NCBI RefSeq assembly: GCF_036711975.1
Contig: NC_091966.1
Span: 30,387,501-30,451,500, forward strand
Direction of reading: 5' to 3'
Source of the DNA: Onthophagus taurus
Taxonomy: Eukaryota > Arthropoda > Insecta > Coleoptera > Scarabaeidae
DNA: 64,000 nucleotides
Shown: positions 1 to 12,100 of the stretch, piece after piece
Layout: each line of letters opens with the position of its first letter
Position numbering within the stretch: position 1 is the first letter of the stretch
Made by a program: the position numbers and the translations under genes
The notes under the pieces: model-generated
Database searches by the model: none
What the model saw: only the letters and a program-made list of their open reading frames with translations
What the model was told of the DNA's origin: nothing

Positions 1-1179
1 CAAGCCTGGTAAAATGCGAGGGGAAGGTGGCCGGCGCTGCGAAATAAGTATCTATCGTTAAAAACTGAAAAATCGGGAATATCTTCAAAACCGTTGAAGA
101 TAGACACTATGATAACTGTATAAAACTGAAAGGAAATTAAATTTTACATCCAGTTATGCAAAAACTGGTATATTGTTCCATTTAAAAAAATTAAGTTATC
201 CATGATTAAAAAGTTCGAAAATTACAGATCCCTACTTAAGTACTCCGTAATATAAATGCATAATTTTCTATTAGCAAACGTGTGCTCTTTTATTGTTAAC
301 CCAAAACAGAAAATCAAATCTTTCCAGCTTTCACAGCTTCGGCAATATTACCAAATTTATAAGACGCTGCAAATGTCATTTTTTTCGAAAATCATCATAT
401 TATAATTCAAAAACAAAATTTCACAAAGAATCCAAAAATGCAATAATATACTGGGATGTTCCATTTAAAATAACAAAGTTGATATCCATTTCCGGTAGAA
501 GCGGAAGTCCGCTATTACTGAAACTAATTTTAAAATATGTACAATATGATTCGATTAAATTTTTTGAAAAACTTAATCATAATTCGGCTATGAACCGAGG
601 CAACTTAGGTGGGACACCTGTATATAACATACATGATTTCTCTTATTCAAGTTGTAATAAAATAAACAAAAAATGAAAAATGTAATAAATAAAAAATGCC
701 CAAATATGCATTCTAATTTTATCAAATCACAGTACTAAAGTCTACTGGTATATCTACTATGGATTAAAGTCATTTTCACCTCTTTCAACAGAATTTAAAG
801 TTTTCTGCTTTATCGCTTAATCTACGCGGTGATCGATTCACGCTGTTTCCTCACTAGAAATTTTACATGTAATGTCGCGACGTAAGAACTATTCGTGAAA
901 ATAAAGACAAAATTCAAATAAGTGTTGAAGTTTCTCAAGTTATTACAAGGTCTCCAGTTATTTAAGTTTTTTATAGTATATTTATATTACAATTGAACAT
1001 TGTAAATATTTTGTTTTAATAATTAATAATTTTACGTTAAAAGTTGTGTATCTTACTTTAATATTTTTCATTATATAATTTATAATTTAATTTCAATGGT
1101 TACGATAAAAATTAAAACGCTTTTTGGCAGAAACTTTTTTCTCTGAAATATATCTATTTAAAAATAACTCAAATTTTGA
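1..1179. other. Left-edge spacer, nothing recognised
   Basis: AT-rich DNA. An open frame at 293-676 (127 codons) is basic and low in complexity. It shows no domain, no flanking splice sites and no similarity I recognise, so I do not call it a gene. The first 50 bases are more GC-rich than the rest and might be the end of a repeat or of a gene outside the window. Confidence 0.4.
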
Positions 1180-1810
1180 ACTATCAGTAATTCATATTTT
1201 CCTAACATTTTTGCCCCAACGATATTAAATTTGGATAATGGTAGAGAATTTAGTAATCGAGATGTATCCGGACTATGTTGTATGTGGAACGACATTAAGA
1301 TGGAAAGCCTCGTCATAGTCACAAGACTTAGTTGAAAGAGCCAATCAATATACAAAATATGTTAACTTCATGGATAAAGGATAATGATTAAAAGAAATGG
1401 TCAGAAGATTTGCCCTTTGTCCAGTTTGCCAAGAATACAACTTACCACGAAGGTATACACCAAAGCTCATGTTTGGTGTTAAACTAAAAAGAGGCATTAC
1501 CTCTACCTGGAAAATAATTTACAAATATTGCAACTGAAGAACAGCTCGAAGAAAACGTTAATTCTTTCGAAAAAAATTTGGGCAGTGACCATATTCCAAT
1601 TGGAAATGACGAGGATAGCAAAAATTCTATTGAAGAGGATCCGCAACCTAGCACATCTTCGATCCAAACTTTAACTAAACAACAACACGAGGACAACCAA
1701 AATTCTATTGAAGAGGACTCGCAACCTAGCATGTCTTCCTTTAAAGCATTAACTGAACATCATTTGACTAACTGTTGTGCAATTCAAAGTGCCATAACAG
1801 TATAAGATTT
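1180..1810 (+). pseudogene. Ty3-type integrase relic with a short acidic repeat downstream
   Basis: Read with frameshifts, 1230-1470 gives integrase pieces in order: a DNGREF motif, then RHS with a following VERANQ stretch, then WSEDLPFVQFA. These are typical of the integrase core of Ty3-like retroelements and of integrases domesticated from them. No single frame is open, so this is a dead copy. Downstream, an open frame at 1578-1805 carries two imperfect copies of a unit starting NSIEED and continuing QPS.SS. It may be the element's own C-terminal extension. No LTRs were found, and neither protease nor reverse transcriptase is visible. The relic lies about 1.3 kb upstream of the Golgi coiled-coil gene and is unrelated to it. 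Confidence 0.6.
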
Positions 1811-3066
1811 AAATCGGGCAAACCCTGGTTATACAGTTTTTATGTTTCAATAATTTTATGTTAAAAGTTCTGCATTTTGCTTTAATATCATATATTAGTA
1901 ATTTAATAGAGATATGAAATTTTGAATCGAAATGATCAAACATTTTGGGGTAAAAAATGCTTTTTTAAAAATCTTTAAAAAACGTTTACGAGAAAATTTG
2001 GAACTCTTTGTGGCAGAAACTTTTATCTTTGAAATAAATATTTAGACAGTTATTTATTTTATTAATTAAAATTTGTTTAATGAGTTATTAATTTTTTTGA
2101 ATAAAATCGAAAAATAAGACTGCTTTCTAATGTGTTCTAAAAATCCACAAATTATTAAAAACTAAGTCAAATTCTGTTCAAAAAGTTAAATTTTTTTAAA
2201 GCAATAATTGTAGCAATTTTATAATAATCAAATAATGAAATAAATATTAGACAATATTATTTTGTAACAATTATTACAAAATGTAATGTCTTAATCTTAA
2301 TAATCTTATCATATTTTATAAATTTATTTTCATAAAATTTTATGTACGATTTCTATCTGACAACTTGTATACATTCAACATTTTACATTTAACTTTACAC
2401 CGGCAAAATTAAACATAAATCTGTACCATTAATTAAGATAAAGGATCATTGTTCCACTTACCTTTAATCCTTAAAAATAACACTATGTAAGATTAAGTAG
2501 AAATAAAGCGATTTCGGCGAACCGCTAAACAAATAATACTATATTTGTCGATGGTATAAATAAAACCTTAGAATATTTCCTTCTTCGTTCACCGTCGAGT
2601 TCGTCATTAATCCAATTAAAAGAAAATCAATCGCGGGTGTTAAATATATAATAAACTGGATTACATCCGCACACTTCGAACAGACGGTAAAAAATACTTG
2701 AAAGAAAAAGTTAGAACTGTCAAGAATGACAAGGATGCAACATAACCTTGTTTTTAGGAATGTTGACACTTACGAAGCCAACTTCATGTCTATTGTAATC
2801 TTGATATTTTGTTATATTTTTAAATGTACTTATTGTTTTTGAATTTTTATCAATCCGTATTATTAATAAATGTATTAATTGCTATACAAAATTATATTAA
2901 CAAATAGATTATAAAAGTAATTTGTTAATGACACATCTCCGCCACTTAACTGGTAATAATACAGTTATCTATAATATTGTGTTGGCAAGATTAATCTAAA
3001 AATGTTTTCGGGTTGAATGTTTTTATTTTCAATTTAAACAAGAAAATTATCGTGTGATTATTTAAG
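1811..3066. other. Spacer and likely promoter/5' UTR of the Golgi coiled-coil gene
   Basis: Mostly AT-rich and non-coding. The minus-strand open frame at 2539-2769 has no domain and is taken as chance. The transcription start of the downstream gene probably lies in the last few hundred bases, but I cannot place a TATA box or initiator with confidence. Confidence 0.35.
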
Positions 3067-3166
3067 ATGTCATGGTTAAATTTCAACGACAGTTTAACCA
3101 ATCTACGGGGCCAACTCAGTAATTTAGCAAGTGGTGTTTTATCCGATGGTTTAGTTAACGAACCAG
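3067..3166 (+). CDS. Gmap: Gmap exon 1 with ALPS-like membrane-curvature motif
   Basis: The first 33 codons plus one base. The ATG at 3067 is the first in frame and opens with MSWLN. Residues 1-30 are rich in S, T, G, N and spaced L/F with almost no charge. That is the pattern of an amphipathic lipid-packing sensor, which in GMAP-210 binds highly curved vesicles. The exon ends at a GTAATT donor at 3167. Exon 2 (3285-3352) continues the frame into an acidic and basic stretch. Confidence 0.82.
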
Positions 3167-6100
3167 GTAATTTAAGCTTTATGTGCAGGTGACATAAGTG
3201 TTGTAAATATTAGAATCTAACCTCAAATATTTTGTTTGCTGACTTGTCAGATTATTATAAGGATTAATAATAATTTATTTTTAGGTGAAGATGGTAAAAA
3301 AGATGACCGATTAGAAGAACTGGAAAAATTAATTGTGTCTCAGGAGAATGAGGTACTTTTTAAAATATCCATCAATTAAGTTTGTTATTTATTGTTAAGC
3401 ATTATAAGCATTTTTTTATTTAAACGTTGAGTCATACGAAAATACTTCGGATTTTCTGAGATAAATTTAGAAAATTGTGCCGTCCACACTTAATACTATT
3501 TAATCCGTAGCTTATTTACTAACCTTGAAGTTATATAGAAATTATTCATTTATGGGATTAAGGAGATATAGTTGGTATGTTTAGATTGTTGATATAATTA
3601 ATATAATTAACACGAAGTGTTAGACTTTAGAGCTATTAAACTTATTTTTGTAAATTACTTTTATAATTTTTAAGACAACTTAGGTTATGTAACCAACTTT
3701 ACACCTTTTACAGGAATCTGTAAATGTTTACGTTCATAGATGGCGCTTTTGTATTTAAAATAGATGCTTCGAATTTAAATTCAAACATACTACTATATAC
3801 CTACCTTTTTGAAACGATTTTTTTAATCATAAAATATTATTATATATATATATTATGCTTCCGTTGTAATTTACATTAAAAGTTAAAACATATTCGTTAT
3901 TTAAACCAAAACTAGAACAAACACTAGTAACTTCAGGGGGAAAGTCTTTGTACGTATATATTCGTTATATTCCTCAAACATTTTTGATCAAATTAAATCT
4001 ATGAAAACTGCGATAATGTAAATAAAAATTACATTTTCAGTTAACAATTTGTAACGGAAATATTCTATATTATCATCGATAAAATGGAGAAGGGCGTCAC
4101 ATTTTTTTTCTGATCCTTATGTAAAGCTTTGTGAGATCATGGGGGGAAAATATTTGAACGGTATTGATAACAACGGTCAATATTGACGCGTTCGAAACGT
4201 TAATATATTCGAATATATTAACCGGAATAATGTAACGAGATAATGAGATTTACAATGTATCGATCGATATTTTTAATATATCCTGGATTATCGTTCCTGA
4301 TTGTGTAAATAAATGAAGTGGATATAGAAGTTGTACGCAAAAATTACAAATTATGTGCAAACGTAGAATTGAGGCGGTTAAAGTTTAAATTTATTATCAT
4401 GTTGTGGTCGATACATAGATTGACATGGAGATTTAATTTTTCAAAATCTTATCTTCTGTATATTTTAAAATAAACCGTTAAACCGTTTTGGTTACTCAAT
4501 GTTTAACGGTTAAAAGTTTTTAATACAATTCATTTACTGACATGAAGACATGAGTCATGTATTTTACAACGAAATCAATTTAAAAAAAGCAATGCTTGAT
4601 ACAAAACAACATCATTTATTTGTTTTTAAAAGTATAAAATTGACTAAAATATTAAAAAAAGTTTTTCAACTAAGATTTTAATTAAATTGGAGCCGTTTAT
4701 TATAAAAGGGACCTTAGTCTTTTCGTAATTATCACCAAATACATATCCACATACAAATACTCATTGTATACTAAAATAAAACCAAGGTTACTTGCGATCG
4801 AAGCTGCAACCGATACAGTTAAAGGTAAACGTGGGGAAGGTATACACTTTTTGGATAATCGGCTTTGAAATTGATAAAATAACTATTAGTTTATAGGTTC
4901 TAGATCAGTGTTTCTTAATCTTTTCACCATCATTACCCATATGACCTGCCCAGGACTAGGGATTTACGCCTTCATAAAAAATAACATACAGTACTATAAT
5001 ATTATTATTATTAAATAGATTTTACACAAATTTTGAATATTAAATTAATGAGATGGTTGATGTTGCTTCTTCTTAACAAAACGCCTCTACGCTGAGCCGA
5101 TTCCTAGATTTTGTTTTGATAGAAATCAAAGTTGAAAAGCCGCTCTCACATCTATATGTCCAAATGGAATTGGAATTCTTAAAGTCCTGTCAACTAAAAT
5201 AAAATATTCGCTCTGCATTTTTGACTATAACGTAGCTAAGTCATAATCTTGGAATTCCACTTGTGATGTACTGTCTTTGCGTAGTTCGAGAAACTGAAGT
5301 TTAGCTGAAACATCTTCCTCTTTGAAGATTTCTTCATCTGTAGAAAATGGTCTCAGTATCCAGGATAAAGCGTAACGGTTTTCGATGTCCGGGAAATATT
5401 GGTTCAACGAATTTATCAAAAAAGATAGGCTCTCAACTATGGAATCAGTGAAATAGCATATTTCTTCGTTGTATGCGCTTAATGTTTCAGACAAGTGCGT
5501 GAAAACAACTTCAACTCTATGTTTGTAAAGTTCTAGTTTTTGCAAAAAACTAGCAATCTTGTCTTGCGCTATCAGAATATTGCTAAAATAGGCACAAATT
5601 GGGATAAATGCTCTGTCTGTTATTTTTGTATTAAAGTTCTTCTCCTTTTCTTTTTTACGATTTTCAAAAAATAAAGCTATATCTCCAACAATCTGTTTAA
5701 AACATTTTGCCTGGACAGCGAACATACTTCGGTGTAGAACACAAGTGTATCAAATTTTGCAACAACTTCATGACATATCACTTCGAAATTCTTGAATTTA
5801 TGGCACTGATGCGACTATGATCGTAAATTTTTACTATGTCATTAACCGTTTGAGTGCGTCATTAATTGGAGTAAATATCGCGATCTTGGTGTAGCAATAA
5901 CCATTGCTACACCAAGATCGCTATATTTTTGCTATAGAAGCTGTATTTACGTTGAGCACCCGACACGTATAGATGTACTTCTATCAGCAGAAGGATTTCG
6001 TCAAATAACTTAGTTCCTATCACTTCCAAATATGCACTCGATAACGCCCGCAACTAGCAAGGAAGACGGAAATAAGTTCTGACTTTGACGTGGGCAAATC

Positions 6101-9100
6101 TGTGTCCTTATATCTTAAGGTAGTAATCATATTTGATGGTAACATTATGGGTAAAGTGGCTTTTCATCATGTCCGCTCCAAAATCCGCCTTGAAATAATG
6201 AATAAGCTCTTAGAAGAGTTGGGAAAAGGTGGCAAACCACCCGTGTATGAAAGATACTCTTCATGGCTCGAAATCAAATGTAAGATATAAAAAATGTTTT
6301 GCAAACATCAGTACACAGATTTCAAATGATATCAAGAAGCTGTTATATTAATATTACACACAAATGTATGTCAAGAATGTTACGTAACTTTGCAAAAACG
6401 CTAGGCGTGTTTTCAAACTGCTAACAAAAATTATAAGTAACGATCTGAGTGATGTAATTGTGTGATGTAAATATTAGAAGAACAACAGGGACACAGAACC
6501 AATAAATTCACTGTTTCTAGCGTTTCTTTGTTTTGTTGACCTCACACAAGTCTACTACAACGTGAAATTAAAGTATGTGATTAAAATTCTAAAACAAAAA
6601 TTAGTCGATCCGAAAATAATAACATTAATATCAAACACGTATTGTAACTGCTATACCAAGATTAAATTGGCTGATGGATTTCCTAACAGGAAATCCAGGT
6701 TACATCAATTGTCCGCCAAGGAGACGGCCTAATGACTTGCTTGTTTAACCTCATTATCCACAAAATCATCAAGAATGTTAAAGAAACTATAGGAGGATGT
6801 ACCTATAGAGCTGAAAATATAAAGATACTATGCTACGCAGATGTAGTACTGTTCATGACGCAATAGTATTTATCGCCGACAGTGAAGGTAATCTGCAGCG
6901 GCTGCTTTAGGAATTCTATCAGATGGCGAACTATTACATGGAAATATCAATACCAAAAGCAAAATCGATGACTATCGCCAAAGACCCCATACGATGTAAA
7001 CTTGTAAACGACCAGACTATAGAACAAGTCACGTCATTTAACTATCTTGGACTAACTATTTCCAGTAGTAGAAATATCATAAATCAAGTGCGCACGCAAT
7101 GATACTACTTAACCACTAAAAGTAAAATACGTATTATACATTTTCAGACCAACTGAAATGCCAACGTTAAGGTTAATAGTGGAAATCACATCATGACAGA
7201 ATAAGAAGTGACGAAATATCGTAGTCCATGTCGATAGGATGGGGGAGAACAGATTAGCATGACCCCTCAAACGATGACCTGTCAGAACGATAGCTCAGAA
7301 CGAAATACACAGTCGGATAGAACAGGGACAATCCTTATTAAGAAGAAGTTGAATTCTAGTTAACCTATTATTATTTAGCATTATTATTAATATTAACCGA
7401 CTTTGATGAAAATATTTGAATGAAAAATTGTAGAAGTTGGCTATTTTTGAACAGGTGGCGGTGGCTAATGATAACTGAGAATGTATTTTCATTCTGGAAG
7501 TGATTATTCGTCCATCAAACGGTGAGTTACACAAAGTGCAACATTTAATTTTTATTAAACAATGATTTAGCACTGTTACCACACTATTACGATAATGATT
7601 TAAACATCAAAATTTCTATCGGCTATTTTCATACAAAGTTATCTGAGACATTAGTTATTTTTCAATGCCATACATAAATATTCTTAACTATTTTGCACTG
7701 TATTCCTTATTTATCACTATATAACCATAGTGAAAATGGAAGAGCACCAAAAAGTCACAAAAGAAAAGTACTTACATTCGATTGAAGTGATGACATTAAA
7801 CACCGTAAATTTCTAATAGTTACACCCACAAGAAACATACGGGTCGACAAGAAAGAGATATATTCAGATAAAAAACTACCCCTATGTTAATACGTTAGCA
7901 ACCTAAATATAAAGGTGATTATGAGATATGGTTATGGCTAAACGGACGATAAAATCGCTTAATTAACACACTGAATGTATAAACTCTACACGAAGTTTAA
8001 TTAATGCTTCGTTTATAATTGCTTATACAGTTTGGAGTATAAAGGAGTCTTATTCCGAAAAAAATCCGCAATCATACGAACATTTGCTATTATTGGTATT
8101 AACAGTTAAAGCTACATAACCGCAAAAAAACTCCGATCGCTACAATATTGGTTTAAAATTTGCGCAAATGCCTATTTGAATGCGAGGTGATGAAAGTTTT
8201 TTATATTTCCTGAAAAATCAAGTAAATGCATTTTTTTTCTGTTTTGGCTTGGTAGCGTCCACGTGGTCTCTTTCTGGAAATTTTCTATTTACACGTTGTG
8301 ATAGTGAAAGTTGTCAATCACTTCGATATTGTAACGATATTTCTTTAATCGTCAGTTAAGAAGGAATTGTGATATAAAAGACAAACGATTGTCAGTTGTA
8401 ACCATTATCAATAATTATAAGTCTTGATCAAATTTTGTCATAGGTACCTATACGATGAGTGAAATTATTGATCGATTCTCTTGACGATACATCTTAATAT
8501 TTTTTAAATTGACTCTGCCGTACTACTTGTATTTCCGGTTGTTTCATGAGATTTCCATTAGAATGTGTTTCTAATCAGTAAAAACCACGTTGCATCAACA
8601 CTTTTTTAATGATTTTTTTGATTTAATGTAAAATTGTTACAAATTTCTGATGAATTGCTTTTAATGTTGGCACCTTTTGCTCCATGTTTTTTTTTTAATC
8701 GTTTATAACGAAAAAGAATCACATCCGGCCTGATTAATGATAAATACTTCTTCGTTAAGCATGTAGAAGTAAGATTAATAATGACTAAAGTGCTTCAAAA
8801 AGAAGTTTTATCTGTGGATGGTTAACGACTCTTTCGATATGGAGTTAAATGAACTTGATGTCGCTTAAAAATTGTAAGTGGTAACACGTTTTGAAATCGA
8901 ATACATAAATTTGAGATCCTTTAAAAAACACAATTGGTATTCTTAGAATTCGTAGCAACTGGTAACAACATGTTCCTATGAGTTCTAATACTTATGATTG
9001 AATACTAGAATCGTCCTTGAGCACATGAGAATTGATTGTGCTCAAGATCTCTGTGTTAATGATATCAAACCATTTCAACTTTTATAAATTACAATTATCA

Positions 9101-12100
9101 ATCTTTAATGTTAATCAAACATTAATTTGGTCTAAATCCCAACATACATTTTAATGCAGAATTCATGTTTTTGATTGAAGTGACATAAATCTCCGAATTG
9201 ATGAATCAGTGACGGAATAAATTAACACACATCAACGCATAATATATTATACAGGGTGATTTATAACATACGGAGAAGACTAAAAAGGTAGGAACTAGGA
9301 GCCAAATTAAAGATATTTTCTAATAATGTTTTAACCACAACTTAATAATCACAAAGATATAGAACGTTAAAGTTGAATTAATAGCCGAGCATTTCTTACC
9401 ATATACGATATTACATTACGTTTAAATTCAAACTACGAATATTTCGGGGTTACTTAAACGATGCATAATTAACAAAAATAATAAAATCTTTGTAATATAG
9501 CAGTTACGGCTATTTAAAAATTTGTTAAAACGCTCAAAAACTTGTGTTTTTTTATTGAGAACCGCTGATACTATGTTTTTGTTGCTGCCAATCCAGTTGA
9601 CTTGGTTACTTAGCAGCGGACATGTTAATAAACATTTAACAGTTAATAAACAATTGAATGTCATTTAACGTCAAAATTAGAACTATTACAAATCAAAAAG
9701 TACAATGACACTTTACAGTAACGAGGAATACGTAGATGTGCTTATTGTTTATGGAGCTGCTGGAGAAAACGCTGCACATGCAAGAGATCTGTATTTGAAA
9801 CTATTTCCAAATCGACAGACGCCTTCAGAAAACACTTTTCTTCGCTTAGTCCAGCGAGGAAGAGAGACAACCTAAGAAAGGTCTTGGTGGCGGTAGACCA
9901 AACAGATATGGAGTGAATGTAGAAGAAGAAATTCTAGAAATTGTTGATGCAGATGCAAGTACTAGTACTCGTAATTTCTTACTAACTCGAAGTTTCCCAG
10001 AACTTTGTTTGGCGTACATTGAAAAGTAATAGTTTATATAATGTCTGACTCCCGCTGATTATCTTTTGCGGCTGCAATTTTAGAGTAGCTAAGTAATTGT
10101 TTTAGAGATTTTGTAATTTTACATTTAAAACATTATTATTAGACGTTTCATAAATTAACATCTATTGTTTCTTTTAACAAATTACGTATAATCTAAAATA
10201 ACAACACTAATGAAATAATAAATTGTCTAGTTTTACAGCTCCTTCAAAAATGAGGATGGCGTTGACAAGTATTTTAAATGTTCTTTACTGAATATCAGCG
10301 GTTCTCAAAAATGGACATCAAATTATTTAAAAAAATTGTTAAGAAAATCTCTTCAGTTTTACCTCTAGTACCTACCCTTTTAGTCTGCTCCGTATGTTAT
10401 AAATCACCCTGTACATTATTCTTCTATCCTTTGAAATTTTGCAATGACGGTGTACAGTTCTTTAAAAAAATTTGGTGTGGCTTTATTATCACCTCCTGCT
10501 GCGAATTAAAAATGTTATTAGATATTAAATATTAAGTTTTTTATCTACAATATATGGCTGATATTTTCCAAACGTTATACAGGGTGTTTCTGTAAGTCGT
10601 GGCATAATATTAATCGCAAATACTAGACTCAAAATGATGACGGTTCATGTAAAATATTTTGGTCTAAATGCTTTATTGATGTAGAAAAATTAGTTTTATT
10701 TATTTTCTAAATCCCTATATTTAACTTATGCTTTTTATTTGCTTTACAGATTCGTGAGTTGCGAAAGCTTAACAAAGAATTTCAAGAAAAATCAGTCAAC
10801 AATCCTCTTTCAGTAAGTATTTAAATCCTTATTCATTTTTAAATTTTAATAATTAATTTCAAAAAAATGTAATAAAGAAATAAAATTCAGAGAGTGTTTC
10901 CGTTTAACGGTTTTCATGATGACAGTTTTGGGATCGTTTACTTCACTTCCAGGTAAAAGTTGTATATCTCTACTTCGGGGAGATAAACTGAATAAACACC
11001 AGCTTATTTGAGTGAGCGGAGCATATGCTGTTTAATCATTGATAAAGGGCCAACTAACCAACCAGTTTGTAGCATGGCCCCTACCCAATAACGTTGGCAA
11101 TTGTGTTTGCGCCCACAATATCCTATGCTAACGACGGCACAGCGATAAGCTAATATTTGCGGTTTTCGTCCGTTTCCGTGGACGAATATGGTTTAAAAGT
11201 GAACCAATGCGGAAATTGACATAACCGACAACATTTTCCGTTCCATATTTTATTTCAAATTCAAATTGAGTAATTATTTTATTTTTAATAAAGATTATAT
11301 TATTTAACGATTAAACAAAAAAGGTTGTGAACTGTCGAATTTGATTGAAACTTAAGCATAATTAAATTTAATATGAAAGTGTTGTTGTAGAGGTTATCTA
11401 AAATGTAAATCATTGTAGTTGTTAACCTTTTAAATTGATTAATTAATTTGAAAAAGGTTTTTTGTTTATTTCCCCTTTATCGAATAAGAAATAAGGTTTC
11501 GTTGTATTATATTTTATTCTAATTTATTAATTTTTTTAAAAATCTAAATCTAATATTTGTTAAACAATTTTCGATTAATTTTTGTTGATTTATCCAAAAA
11601 GGAAGCAAATATAAACCCATTTTTTGTAAATCGATAAAATGGTATTTATACAATATTCATTTTATTCCATCCTGCTTTTAATAAATTTTAATACAAGACC
11701 ATATTTACCGATCAATCGATTTGATAACCCAGACTAATAATAATAGGAAAAAAATAATAACTTTTTTCCGTTAAATGTGTGGCATCAAGTAAAGTATACA
11801 TAGACACGTGCACTCGAAATTATCGCGTAAAATGAGGCACGTTGAGCCTCTTATCGCAGTTGTCAATAGCAACAAAAAGCACATATAAAACCGTTACCTG
11901 CTGTGTACCATTGTCTTTCGCGCGGTTTGCCGCTGTGACCAAGTGGGGCCGATTACATATCAAGGTATGTTAATAGTAGTAGTTGAAACCAAATGTAGGC
12001 GACAATATCATTCTTGTAAGATATTGTTGTTTACGTCTTGTTTTATATTGTTGAATATAAGACACGGTGTGAAGTAGTACGTTTAAAAATTTTCTTTGTC

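Noticed and set aside
293-676. 127-codon open frame near the left edge
   Set aside because: Low-complexity basic translation, no motif, no splice-flanked structure, and AT-rich DNA gives such frames by chance.
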